Shown here: piece after piece, positions 5,043 to 13,106 of the stretch
Position numbering within the stretch: the first letter of the stretch is position 1
Layout of the letters: each line of letters starts with the position of its first letter
Assembly (NCBI GenBank): GCA_028288945.1
Contig: JAQGHH010000244.1
Location: forward strand, 1 to 13,106
Reading direction: 5' to 3'
Length of the DNA: 13,106 bases
Source of the DNA: Phycisphaerales bacterium
GTDB lineage: Bacteria; Planctomycetota; Phycisphaerae; Tepidisphaerales; Tepidisphaeraceae
The notes under the pieces: model-generated
Databases searched by the model: none
The model's input: only the letters and a program-made list of their open reading frames with translations
What the model was told of the DNA's origin: nothing
Program-made: the position numbers and the translations under genes

Positions 5043-8000
5043 ATGGCTGTACGCACACCCCCGGTCGCCCCCACCGCGTCCGCCACGCCGGCCCTGGTTC
5101 CACACGGGTCGCACGCGGGCAAGCCGTCAATGCCGATGGGCCGGCCGTTCACTCTTGTCGGCTCGCGGCAACGCGCCCACCTCCACCTGCTCAGCCAATC
5201 GATCAGCAAGTGCCACGCCATCATCGTCAACAATGGCGGCACGCTCTACGTCCGGGACCTGGCCAGCCGTGAGCACGTCATCATTAACGGCAAGCCGGTC
5301 CGCGAAGCGGATCTGAAAGACGGCGACCTTGTCCGATTCGGATCATTCACGTTCCGGTTCGTCGATGGAGTCGGCAAGGGCCGCAGCGCGCCGGTGCGCC
5401 GCCCGCCCGAAGCCGCGTTGGAAATGTCCGGATCGAGCATGCCCTTAATGTTCGACGGGCGCGTGATCGTCATCGGCCGCCGGCCCGGGTGCGACGTCGT
5501 CCTTGAAGAGCCTTCCGTCAGCACGATTCACGCGGCGATCTTCGAGCTCGACGGCCGCCATTACATCCGTGACCTGGGCTCGCGCACCGGCACGCTCGTT
5601 AACGGCGAGCCGATCCACCATCAGCCGCTGGAGATCAACGACTACATCCGTGTCGGCGACACCGAGATCCGCTACATCCCCGGCAACGTGCTGGGGAACC
5701 TCGATGAGCTGGAGCACCTGGTCGGCACCGCGTCGCTGGGCACGGAAACCGCCGAGCTGGCCAGCGACGACGCCGCCCGCGCCGCCGCCACTCCAGCGGC
5801 GGTCGAGCCGGACCCCGACACGATTCCCATCGCCGCGTCAGATTCGGAAGACGCGCCGATCCCGCTCGCCATCGACGACGACGCGATCCCACTCGCGGAA
5901 GAAACGCCCGTCGCCCGCGCCGCCCTCGCGGCATCTGCCGGCCCCGCGCCGGCCGTGGCGGTTCCTGACCTGGCGGAAATTGATCTCGATTCCGATCCCG
6001 ACGTTTCCGGCAGCGGCGACACCGCCGCCATCCCCCTCGAACCCGTCAACGACACGGCACGGACGCCGGTGCTGTCATCGCGAGTCGTGGACTCGCCGGA
6101 CGATCTGCTGGACGACGAGCCCCCGACGCCCCAAGCCATCCCGGCGGCCGCCGCCCCCGAACCGGATTTCGGTCTCGACTTCCTGGACGAACAATTCCTA
6201 CCCGCCGATCCCGCGGGTGAGACGATCCGTGTCGAGACCGCGCACGCGCCCTCCGATGACCTGGGCCTCGAACCGCTCCCCGTCGAACTGGATGAATCCA
6301 CGCCGCAGGTCACAACCGAGCCGCCTCCGTTGGCTATGACCGCACACGCGGCATCGCTGCCGGCAGAGCCTGAAGAAGCGATCGAAGAATCGGCCGCGCC
6401 GACCGAACACGCGCCGACGGACTACGAAGCGCTCGTTGCCGCGGAACCCACCGAAATCGCCGGGCCTTCGGAATCCGCCGTCGCATCCGAATCAATCATT
6501 GAGGATGCCCTGCCCGAAATCGCCGAGCCCTTGGAATCCGTTGTCGCGTCCGAGGCTATCATTGAGGACGCCTCACTCGAACCCGAAGTCGCCGCTGATG
6601 AAACTCCCACGGATTCCGCCGGGCATGTCGCGGAACAACCCGCAGAGGCGGAACTGCATTTCACCGCGCCGCCCGATGTCTCAGGCGAGCAGGATCCTGC
6701 CGCCGTCACAACGGCCGACCAAACCCCGATTGAAGACGCGCCGGCATCGCCTCTGTTGCAGGCGGCCACTGAATCACCAGACGACTTTGATTTCCTGACC
6801 GCATTCGCCGAATCACCCACCGCCGAATCGCCCGCGCCGGTAGAAGAGCCGGCCGCTTCCATCGCGATGGAAGCGGCAGATGTGCCGGTCCACGACGGGC
6901 CGGCGACGGAGCAAGCCGCCCCATTCGAAGAGGCCCAAAGCGGCGTGGACTTCGCCGACGAGTTTGCGGCCGAAGAATTAGCGCCGCCGACCGTCCCGCC
7001 GATGCCCGTCGCGCCGCCTCCCATCCCGGTGGCTCCTCCGGCCATTGTCGCCGAGGCGACTCCATCGCCGGCCAAGTCCGCCGACACGCGCGGAAAAGGC
7101 AAGACGAAGGCAAAGGCGAAGAAGGGTGGGATCTCCCGTTTCTTCGGCCGGCGCAAGAAAGGGGAACTGGAAGCCGCGGAAGAAATCGCGCCTGCCGCGC
7201 AGGCGGATCTCGCATCGGCCGCGCCCGTCGACGCGTCTGCCGACCCCGATTCTTTCAGGCTTGAAGAACTCGCCCCCGGCGAACTGACGCCACTCCGAAA
7301 AACCCACGAAGCGCCCGAGGCCCACGGGCCTGCTCCAGAGCCCGAAGCGGATGCCCCCGAACTCGAGGCCACGCTCACGGCGCACGATGCCGCCCTCGCG
7401 GACATCGCGCCGCTCCTTGCGGACGAGCACGTGCAGTTCACCGACACGCCCGCGCCCGGGCCGCACGACACCGCCGCCATCGCCCGCGGCGTTTCCGATA
7501 AACCCTCGCCCGAGGTCGTCGCCCCGACCGATCCGACACCCGAGTCGGCACTCGATCTGGATTGGTACATCAACGACCCCGTCGCCGAGCCGACGCTCGA
7601 TGTCGTCGGCGACGGTGCAACCGCTTCCCCGGCGGACCCGCTAAGCGACACTTCCTTCGACCAGGCCGTGCAGGATTTCAGCGGATCGGCACTCGGCGCG
7701 CTCGTGGAACAGGCGGCAGAACAGCCGTCCGCGGCCGATGAGGTCGCACCCGCGGAAGCAGCGAGCAGCGCGTCGGTCGAAGATACAATCGCGCAACCTC
7801 TATTGATCGAGGATGAAGTCGCCGAACAGCAGACGGCGACCGACGTCGCCGCGACGTTCAATCCCGGCGTGTTGCCGGAAACGCCTGCCGAGGATGCCGT
7901 CGGCGGAATTCTCGACGATGAACGGTTCGGCGCCGGGAGCCATCTGGGCGGCCCGCCCGAGCCCACCGGCGATCCGATCATGGACAGCGCCGCCGCCTTC

Positions 8001-11000
8001 CTCGAGCACGAGGACCAGGCCGCCGAGCCTGAAAACGAAGCCGATCAAATTTTGCCGCCGGTTGAATCGGACGCGGCCGCGCACGAGCAGACCGAATTTT
8101 CCGCCGAACCCCTTCCCGCAACGGGTGCCCAGCCGCTACCCCTCCCAACGGACTCCGCCCCGTTCGCAATGGAACCGGCCGACGCCGCGCCTGCTTCCGA
8201 ACCCGCGCCGGCGACCGCTTCCGAACCGGCACCCGCCGACGAACACGCAGTTGGTGAGGAAACGGTTGGTGAGTTTGATTTCGCCTTCACCGCGCCCGAA
8301 GAGCCGCTGCCGATCGACTTCGGAGCGTCCACGGAACCGGCGACCATTTCGGAAGCTCATGACGAAATCGGTTTCGCGTTTCCGATGACCGATGACGCCG
8401 CGTCAGGCGCGAACGAAGCGATCGCAGAACCCCCCGAGCATGCACCCGCGGACGAAGCCCTGCCGGTCATCGACGAGCAGCCCGCGCCGGCCGATGCGCC
8501 GGACCGGTCCGCGACACCTGATTCGCCAGAACCCGCCGCCCTCGACGAGATTCCTCCCGCCACTGGCGAGGATTCCCAGTCCGAAACACTGGCGGAAGTT
8601 CCGGAACCAGAAACGCCATCCGTTGCCGCGCCGCCGAAGATCGACCCGATGTTCGGGATGACGCGCGATTTCGGAAGCTTCCTGGGCGGCCTCCCGCTGT
8701 CGCTTCCGCCGGTGCGAAAGCCCGCGCCGATGTTCGGGGACGTGCCTGTGTCCCCGGTCGCCGAGGCCTCCGCGCTCCAGCCCGCCGCCCGCAGCGCCGA
8801 GCCGGCCATCGAACCGTCGCCTCAGACGGATGATGTCGCCGGCCCCGCTGAAACCGCCGCGCCAGCCGAAGCGCCGCCGTCCGTTCATGACATCGCGGCC
8901 GAGGACTTTGGCGCATCGGACACCGCTCTTGAAACGACCGAGCCCTCAGCGGAATTCCAGCCACAGCCGGAGCTCGATGCGTTCGCCGAGGAACCTCCTG
9001 AACTGTTCGACTCCGCCCCCGACAAGCTCGACACGCTTCCCGATTCGCTCGAAGAGATCACCGACCTGACGCAGGCGGTAGGGGAGCCCGCGCCGTCCGC
9101 CGACGTCTCCGCGCCGGTTGAAGCCTCCGCGCTCTCCCCGGCCGCGCCGATGTTTGAAGCTCCCGCGAGTCCGGCCCCGGCAGCGCCGACAACCGCTCCG
9201 GCGTCTAACACCAGGACATCGCTCGTACCGGCCGGAAAAACCAGACGCGCGCTGGCGATGACTCCGCCGCCCCGGCCGAAGCTGCCGCGGGCGTCGTCAG
9301 TGAAGCCGGGAGAGCCCGTAGCGCCCGAGCCGCTCGCAAAGTCTCCCGTAGAGCAACCGGGCGTGATCGCCATGCCGCCGGTATTTGAGGTGGACGTCTT
9401 CTCGGACATGCCCGTCGGGTTCGTCGCGCCGCCGATCCCGCCGATCGGCGACTTTTTGCCTCAGTCGTCGCCCGCGCCTCGCCGCCGCAAAACGCGTGTC
9501 GAGGAGCCGGCGGTCACGCCGCAGAAATTGTCGCAGCCCGAGCAATTCGAAGAGACGCCCTTCGGCCAGCTCCCGGCGGACGCGCTCCCGGTCGACGAAG
9601 CGCCCGCCGCCCCGCGCGCCGTGCTGCCGCTCCGAAAGAAGCCGCGCAAGTTTCCGTTTTTCTTCACGATCGTCGTGATGACGCTGACCGCCGCCGCCGC
9701 CGTGGGAATCTGGTACGGCCTGCCGGTCCATTCCAACGTGACGGCTGCCATCCACTTCGAGGGGCTCGACAAAATCAGCGAAGCCGCACGCCACGAGTTC
9801 TTTCGGTTGCGCATCGAGCAGCTACGCAAAACCACGCGCGACCAGGCCCGCGAAATCTACGAGGCCCCCGACTTTCGCGGCCGCAAGGGCAAAGGGTTCC
9901 TCTACCCCACCGGCGACGACGCGGTCTACCAGACCATCCTGAGCAAGGCCTACCCCGAAGGGGACAAGCTGGTGTTCGAGCGGAAGATGACGCCCGACGG
10001 GGAAGGCGACCGCCTGCGGTTTAAGGCTTTGCTCCGCGCCATTTACGTACAGACCAAGCCGATCGGCGACTCCGCCGCAACGCAAAGACGCCTGCTCGAA
10101 CAAAAGCGCTCGGAGCTCGCCGGAAAGGCGCAGGAGATCGCCCGGCTCAAGGAACAGGTCCAAATCGAGCAGGCGGCGCAGGCGAAATACACGCAGGCGC
10201 TCGACGAGGAAAAGGATCTGACCGACCGCAGCGCGTTCCTCGAAAAAATCTGGCGGGACGCGAACGAAACCGCGCGCAAGCTTCGCGCCGACCTCGAAGC
10301 GCTGCAGGCCGCCGCCCCGCCCGCGCCGGCGCAGGCCGCGCCGGATGCGGACCCCAAGGCCACCGAGATGGCGGGCAAACTCCAGCAGCTCACCGAAGCC
10401 CTCGCCGCCGCACGGGGCGGGAAGGCGGGCGACGCGGGCAAAGCCGCCGAAGCGCTCAACGCCGCTATCGACCAACTCGGGCAGGAGATCACCAACGCCC
10501 GCGCGGCGCAGAAGGAAGGCACGGCCCTCGCCGCTTATCTCACGCAGGCGCAGCAGGCTGAAGAGTCGCTGAAGCAGGCCGCCACCGAACTGGCCGAGCG
10601 GCAGACCGCCAGCCGCCAGACGCTCGCCACCCTCCGCCGCAGCCTCGCCGAGAAAATCGAGGCGCACCTCAAGACGGCGTGGGGCACGGACAAGGACCTG
10701 GTGAAACTGGAGCAGGACCTTCAGGTAAAGCAGCATCGGCTCGGGGCCGCGTCCGGCGGCGGGTTGTCGGCGGAGGCCGACAAGCTGCGCGAGGAAGTCG
10801 CCGCGATCAACAAGTCCATCAACGCCCGGCGCGATCAGATCACCGCCGCCGACACGGCGACCGAGGACGTCAAGGGCGTGCAGAAAATCATCTCTGACGA
10901 AGCCGACAAGTTCGCCCGCGATCAAAGCCGCTCCGACCAGCGGGTGTCGGAGCAGCTCAAGGCCCTTGCCGCCGCCGCCCCCAAGGCCGACGCCCTGGCC

Positions 11001-11702
11001 GCCGACCAGCGTGCCGTGCTCGATCGCCTGGGCCAGAAGCTGGCCGCGGTGAGCGCCGCGCGCCAGCAGCTCGCCGCCGGGATCCCGGCGGCGCCCGCCG
11101 CGGCTGACGCCGGGGCGATCGACAAGCTTGAGGTGCAGGTCGCCGAGCTTCAGGCACGGCTCGACGTGCGGGAGAAGCAGTCCGCCACCGACGCCGCCCC
11201 GGGCGTGCCGGCGCCCGTGGAAGACACGCGCGCGGCCCAACTGGCCAGCAAGCGCACCGCGGTGCAGACCGCCGAGAAAGCCGCGGCTTCCGCACTGAAC
11301 GATTGGGTCGCAACCAAGAAGCAACTCGCGGATGCGCGGGCGGGTCTGGAAAAGTTGAAGGCCGCGAGCAATACCCTGCTGGCCGACAACCGCGCCGTCT
11401 ATGAGCTGGAGAAGGATTTAAAAACGAAGTCGCTGGACATCGACCGCCAGGCCGCGATGTCCGCGGGCCTGATCCCGCAGGACCCCGACCGCAGGGACGA
11501 CTCGGTGCAGGTGCTGCCGGCGTCGGACATGCGTCCGATGGCGATGGGCTCGCTCGCCATCTTTGCCGCGTTCGTGACCGGCTGGCGTTTCGCCCGCTCG
11601 GGCACCGAAACCCTCCCCCCGTACGCCGGCCATTACGGCCCCGCCCGCCGACCCCGCCGGGCTACGGGCCCCCGCGCGACGAGCGAACCGATTGCGATCT
11701 AG
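5043..11702 (+). CDS. Giant tandem-FHA membrane protein with disordered linker and Wzz-like coiled-coil module
   Basis: The 2219-residue protein has no single known family. Two FHA domains open it: FHA1 about 33-107 (S55-K-C-H58, N82; the usual Gly-Arg loop is altered to GSR) and FHA2 about 133-212 (GRR 145-147, S160-T-I-H163, N187-G). Both keep the SxxH and Asn expected for phosphothreonine binding. Residues about 230-1535 are Ala/Pro/Glu/Asp-rich and probably disordered, broken by a basic patch (683-707, ending GISRFFGRRKKG) and hydrophobic PMFG-containing islands (about 1199-1236). A basic stretch precedes membrane span 1 (1537-1560). A short globular part (1563-1680) and a long coiled coil (about 1680-2150) follow, then span 2 (2166-2184) and an Arg-rich tail. 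Positive-inside signals put both ends in the cytoplasm. The span/coiled-coil/span plan resembles polysaccharide co-polymerases; this is inferred. An in-frame stop abuts the ATG, fixing the start; its AGG site is weak. Confidence 0.9.
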   Translation: MAVRTPPVAPTASATPALVPHGSHAGKPSMPMGRPFTLVGSRQRAHLHLLSQSISKCHAIIVNNGGTLYVRDLASREHVIINGKPVREADLKDGDLVRFGSFTFRFVDGVGKGRSAPVRRPPEAALEMSGSSMPLMFDGRVIVIGRRPGCDVVLEEPSVSTIHAAIFELDGRHYIRDLGSRTGTLVNGEPIHHQPLEINDYIRVGDTEIRYIPGNVLGNLDELEHLVGTASLGTETAELASDDAARAAATPAAVEPDPDTIPIAASDSEDAPIPLAIDDDAIPLAEETPVARAALAASAGPAPAVAVPDLAEIDLDSDPDVSGSGDTAAIPLEPVNDTARTPVLSSRVVDSPDDLLDDEPPTPQAIPAAAAPEPDFGLDFLDEQFLPADPAGETIRVETAHAPSDDLGLEPLPVELDESTPQVTTEPPPLAMTAHAASLPAEPEEAIEESAAPTEHAPTDYEALVAAEPTEIAGPSESAVASESIIEDALPEIAEPLESVVASEAIIEDASLEPEVAADETPTDSAGHVAEQPAEAELHFTAPPDVSGEQDPAAVTTADQTPIEDAPASPLLQAATESPDDFDFLTAFAESPTAESPAPVEEPAASIAMEAADVPVHDGPATEQAAPFEEAQSGVDFADEFAAEELAPPTVPPMPVAPPPIPVAPPAIVAEATPSPAKSADTRGKGKTKAKAKKGGISRFFGRRKKGELEAAEEIAPAAQADLASAAPVDASADPDSFRLEELAPGELTPLRKTHEAPEAHGPAPEPEADAPELEATLTAHDAALADIAPLLADEHVQFTDTPAPGPHDTAAIARGVSDKPSPEVVAPTDPTPESALDLDWYINDPVAEPTLDVVGDGATASPADPLSDTSFDQAVQDFSGSALGALVEQAAEQPSAADEVAPAEAASSASVEDTIAQPLLIEDEVAEQQTATDVAATFNPGVLPETPAEDAVGGILDDERFGAGSHLGGPPEPTGDPIMDSAAAFLEHEDQAAEPENEADQILPPVESDAAAHEQTEFSAEPLPATGAQPLPLPTDSAPFAMEPADAAPASEPAPATASEPAPADEHAVGEETVGEFDFAFTAPEEPLPIDFGASTEPATISEAHDEIGFAFPMTDDAASGANEAIAEPPEHAPADEALPVIDEQPAPADAPDRSATPDSPEPAALDEIPPATGEDSQSETLAEVPEPETPSVAAPPKIDPMFGMTRDFGSFLGGLPLSLPPVRKPAPMFGDVPVSPVAEASALQPAARSAEPAIEPSPQTDDVAGPAETAAPAEAPPSVHDIAAEDFGASDTALETTEPSAEFQPQPELDAFAEEPPELFDSAPDKLDTLPDSLEEITDLTQAVGEPAPSADVSAPVEASALSPAAPMFEAPASPAPAAPTTAPASNTRTSLVPAGKTRRALAMTPPPRPKLPRASSVKPGEPVAPEPLAKSPVEQPGVIAMPPVFEVDVFSDMPVGFVAPPIPPIGDFLPQSSPAPRRRKTRVEEPAVTPQKLSQPEQFEETPFGQLPADALPVDEAPAAPRAVLPLRKKPRKFPFFFTIVVMTLTAAAAVGIWYGLPVHSNVTAAIHFEGLDKISEAARHEFFRLRIEQLRKTTRDQAREIYEAPDFRGRKGKGFLYPTGDDAVYQTILSKAYPEGDKLVFERKMTPDGEGDRLRFKALLRAIYVQTKPIGDSAATQRRLLEQKRSELAGKAQEIARLKEQVQIEQAAQAKYTQALDEEKDLTDRSAFLEKIWRDANETARKLRADLEALQAAAPPAPAQAAPDADPKATEMAGKLQQLTEALAAARGGKAGDAGKAAEALNAAIDQLGQEITNARAAQKEGTALAAYLTQAQQAEESLKQAATELAERQTASRQTLATLRRSLAEKIEAHLKTAWGTDKDLVKLEQDLQVKQHRLGAASGGGLSAEADKLREEVAAINKSINARRDQITAADTATEDVKGVQKIISDEADKFARDQSRSDQRVSEQLKALAAAAPKADALAADQRAVLDRLGQKLAAVSAARQQLAAGIPAAPAAADAGAIDKLEVQVAELQARLDVREKQSATDAAPGVPAPVEDTRAAQLASKRTAVQTAEKAAASALNDWVATKKQLADARAGLEKLKAASNTLLADNRAVYELEKDLKTKSLDIDRQAAMSAGLIPQDPDRRDDSVQVLPASDMRPMAMGSLAIFAAFVTGWRFARSGTETLPPYAGHYGPARRPRRATGPRATSEPIAI
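6453..6578 (+). repeat. 63-bp tandem duplication inside the FHA gene
   Basis: Two adjoining 63-base units (6453-6515 and 6516-6578) encode near-identical 21-residue segments, EIAGPSESAVASES then EIAEPLESVVASEA, each followed by IIEDA. They lie in the disordered linker. The nucleotide similarity, including identical stretches over synonymous sites, indicates a fairly recent duplication and shows how the linker can grow. Confidence 0.8.
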
Positions 11703-11704
11703 AC

Positions 11705-11781
11705 CTCAGATCGCAAATCTGAAATTTCAAATCTCTGATCTTCAACCTCAAGCCTGAGATCTCAGATCCCAAATTTGAAAT
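11705..11781. repeat. Direct repeats and palindrome between convergent genes
   Basis: A 21-base AT-rich sequence (CTCAGATC, one variable base, CAAAT, one variable base, TGAAAT) occurs at 11705-11725 and again at 11761-11781 with two mismatches. Between and overlapping them are the palindromes GAAATTTC (11721-11728) and CTGAGATCTCAG (11754-11765). The whole spacer of 82 bases is made of such AGATCT/AAATTT words. It may act as a bidirectional transcription end for the FHA and membrane-protein genes, but no clear stem plus T-run is present. Confidence 0.6.
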
Positions 11782-11784
11782 CCG

Positions 11785-13106
11785 CTAATTCCCCTGCGCA
11801 ATAACCGGCGGCAAAGCCGGCGGCTGCGGCGGGTGCAGCATGTTGTGCCACGCCCCCGCAAAACTGTACCGGTCAAACCCGTCATGCGGCAGCGGGCCGG
11901 TCGCCCCGACCAGCGCCACCACCACGCTGAACGCCAGCATCACCCCGGCGATCGTCCACGACGACTGCCGGTGCGATCGCCGCAGCCACGCGCCCGCCCA
12001 GAACAGCGTCAGCGGCAAGAACACCACGAACCACCGCGTCGCGAACATCGCGCTCCCCGCGTCCGGGCGGTAGACGGCGCAGCAGACAATGACGGTCAGC
12101 GCCCCGCCCAGTGTCGTCGCGGCGAGCGTCTTCGTCGCCGCCGGCCAGTGCCGGTGCATGATCATCGAAACCCCCACGATCCCGAAGATCACGATCGGGA
12201 AATGGCTGAAGATCCCGTGTCCGCCAAAGAACGCGCCCAGCACGCGCATCGCGCCGTGCGTCGCCGACTGCCAGCCCGTCAGATTCTCGTCGTCATCGTC
12301 GTCGTACGAGGAGAACGACGCGGGAACGCGCAGGTGCGGCGACGCCGGCAGGCGCAAGTGTCGCGATCCGGGGACACGGGGACGCGGAGATCCGGAAGCG
12401 GACGACGCGGGGACATCGGGACGCGGGGACGCGGGGACTAGAGCGCTCTGAGGCGCGTTTGATAATGACGTGGAATTTGAATCCGTTTGCTGCTCTTGCA
12501 CTGTTCGTAGCGCTATCTCCGCGTCCCCGCGTCCCCGCGTCCCCGCGTCCTCCACTCCATCCCTCCCCGCGTCCGCGTGTCCCCTCGTCCCCGCGTCTCC
12601 CCCCCCGTCCCGCCACGCGTTCCCCGTGTCGGTCCAAACCGCCAGCTCCGGGTGCAGCACGCCCGGGAGGATGTCGCCCGTCACCGGCATGTTCAGCAGC
12701 GCGTGCAAAAAGAGCGGGATCGACGCGCCGACGGCATACATCGCAACGCCCGCGACCCGGCTTCCCACCGGCCAGCGGACCGCGACGATCACCGCGGTGA
12801 ACAGCACCAGGAACACGCCCGCCGGCAGATCGACCGTCGCGGCCAGCGCCGCGCACAGCCCCGCCAGCCCCACCCACCCGACGGCGCGGTTCGGGCTCTT
12901 GTGCGTGATCGCGTGGAACAGGCACGCCGCGGCCGACAGCAGCAGCGCCGCGGCGGGCGCGTGCGCATTGAGCACCGTTGAATAACTGATCAACCCGCTC
13001 CCCAGCACCACGATCAATCCCAGCGCCGCGCGGAGCGGCCGGCGGAGCTCGAACTGCCGGCCCATCCGGTAAATCAATCCCGCCGACAAAGCCACCGGCA
13101 GCGTCA
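11785..13106 (-). CDS. Multi-pass membrane protein, C-terminal part, upstream end outside the window
   Basis: The frame is open from the stop at 11785 to the window edge, and no ribosome-binding site precedes the GTG at 13095, so the true start probably lies outside. About eight to nine hydrophobic spans are visible: four to five before a hydrophilic insert (residues about 22-135, counting from 13095) and four after it (starting near GIFSHFPIVIFGIVG). The segments FFGGHGIFSHFPIVI and MFATRWFVVFLPL recall planctomycete membrane proteins of the glycosyltransferase-39-like kind with GHHGIFSLTP and RWLFWLxPL blocks; this resemblance is from memory and moderate. No catalytic residues can be assigned because the N-terminal part is missing. 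Residues about 163-262 are encoded by a minisatellite that replaces or expands a loop between spans. The gene converges on the FHA gene with an 82-base gap. Function is unknown; envelope glycan transfer is only a guess. Confidence 0.75.
   Translation of the reverse strand, partial: TLPVALSAGLIYRMGRQFELRRPLRAALGLIVVLGSGLISYSTVLNAHAPAAALLLSAAACLFHAITHKSPNRAVGWVGLAGLCAALAATVDLPAGVFLVLFTAVIVAVRWPVGSRVAGVAMYAVGASIPLFLHALLNMPVTGDILPGVLHPELAVWTDTGNAWRDGGGDAGTRGHADAGRDGVEDAGTRGRGDAEIALRTVQEQQTDSNSTSLSNAPQSALVPASPRPDVPASSASGSPRPRVPGSRHLRLPASPHLRVPASFSSYDDDDDENLTGWQSATHGAMRVLGAFFGGHGIFSHFPIVIFGIVGVSMIMHRHWPAATKTLAATTLGGALTVIVCCAVYRPDAGSAMFATRWFVVFLPLTLFWAGAWLRRSHRQSSWTIAGVMLAFSVVVALVGATGPLPHDGFDRYSFAGAWHNMLHPPQPPALPPVIAQGN
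12316..12609. repeat. Inverted-repeat minisatellite inserted in frame in the membrane-protein gene
   Basis: On the plus strand the left arm (12316-12438) is rich in the 8-mer GGGGACGC and the right arm (12519-12609) in its complement GCGTCCCC. The 19 bases GACGCGGGGACGCGGGGAC (12420-12438) have a perfect inverted match at 12531-12549, so a long stem can form around a non-repetitive 80-base core (12439-12518). The core's ends carry AGAGCGCT and AGCGCTA-type words. In the gene's frame one arm reads GTRGRGDA-like (8 residues for three 8-mers) and the other SPRPRVPA-like. The frame stays open throughout. This looks like a MITE or minisatellite insertion tolerated in a loop. Confidence 0.75.

Noticed and set aside
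6422..7981. 519-residue Ser/Ala/Gly-rich frame antisense to the FHA gene
   Set aside because: Its composition is the mirror of the Ala/Pro/Glu-rich linker codons on the other strand; no start signal or domain is seen.
9822..11324. 500-residue frame antisense to the coiled-coil part of the FHA gene
   Set aside because: It is a reflection of the heptad-rich sense strand, with a Leu/Gly/Arg-biased composition and no motif.
13081..13095. GTG at 13095 as the real start of the membrane protein
   Set aside because: The frame remains open to the window edge, no ribosome-binding site precedes it, and the protein would begin within a membrane-protein sequence; truncation by the window is more likely.

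Overview
The window looks like chromosomal DNA of a GC-rich Planctomycetota bacterium, probably near Phycisphaerae. That placement is an inference. It rests on the NuoD sequence, a zinc ribbon of the CxACGYDxRATPDRCPxCG type, a very long Ala/Pro/Glu-rich FHA protein, and palindromic intergenic repeats built on CAGCCCCGGAGGGGCG. No rRNA, tRNA, CRISPR array or intact transposase was seen.

Layout. The 5' end of nuoD (respiratory complex I) runs leftward off the window (1-417, minus). A divergent spacer then leads to a stand-alone parB (766-1794, plus), framed almost symmetrically by two parS sites (713-728 and 1831-1846). No parA is visible. A gene-poor stretch of about 0.9 kb follows (1795-2717), carrying nested inverted GC-rich repeats (2035-2365). 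Two minus-strand genes come next: a helix-turn-helix protein with a central membrane span and coiled coil (2718-3413), and upstream of it a 58-residue zinc-ribbon protein (3504-3680). This 1.1-kb stretch is dense in a short motif, GCCCGAC/GTCGGGC, including perfect palindromes in the spacers. Then come a thioredoxin-reductase-like ferredoxin-NADP reductase (3833-4837, plus) and a 2219-residue protein (5043-11702, plus). The latter has two N-terminal FHA domains, about 1300 residues of disordered acidic linker, and a C-terminal module of membrane span, long coiled coil and membrane span resembling polysaccharide co-polymerases (Wzz type). A short convergent spacer with direct repeats separates it from a truncated multi-pass membrane protein (11785-13106, minus), whose reading frame contains an in-frame, inverted-repeat minisatellite.

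Functional reading. The parB/parS unit is a chromosome-segregation centre. The FHA protein is the most unusual gene: it appears to couple phosphothreonine recognition in the cytoplasm to an envelope coiled-coil scaffold. The HTH-membrane protein could be a membrane-tethered DNA binder. Nothing in the sequence ties these genes into one pathway, and apart from the possible two-gene minus-strand unit each seems to be its own transcription unit.
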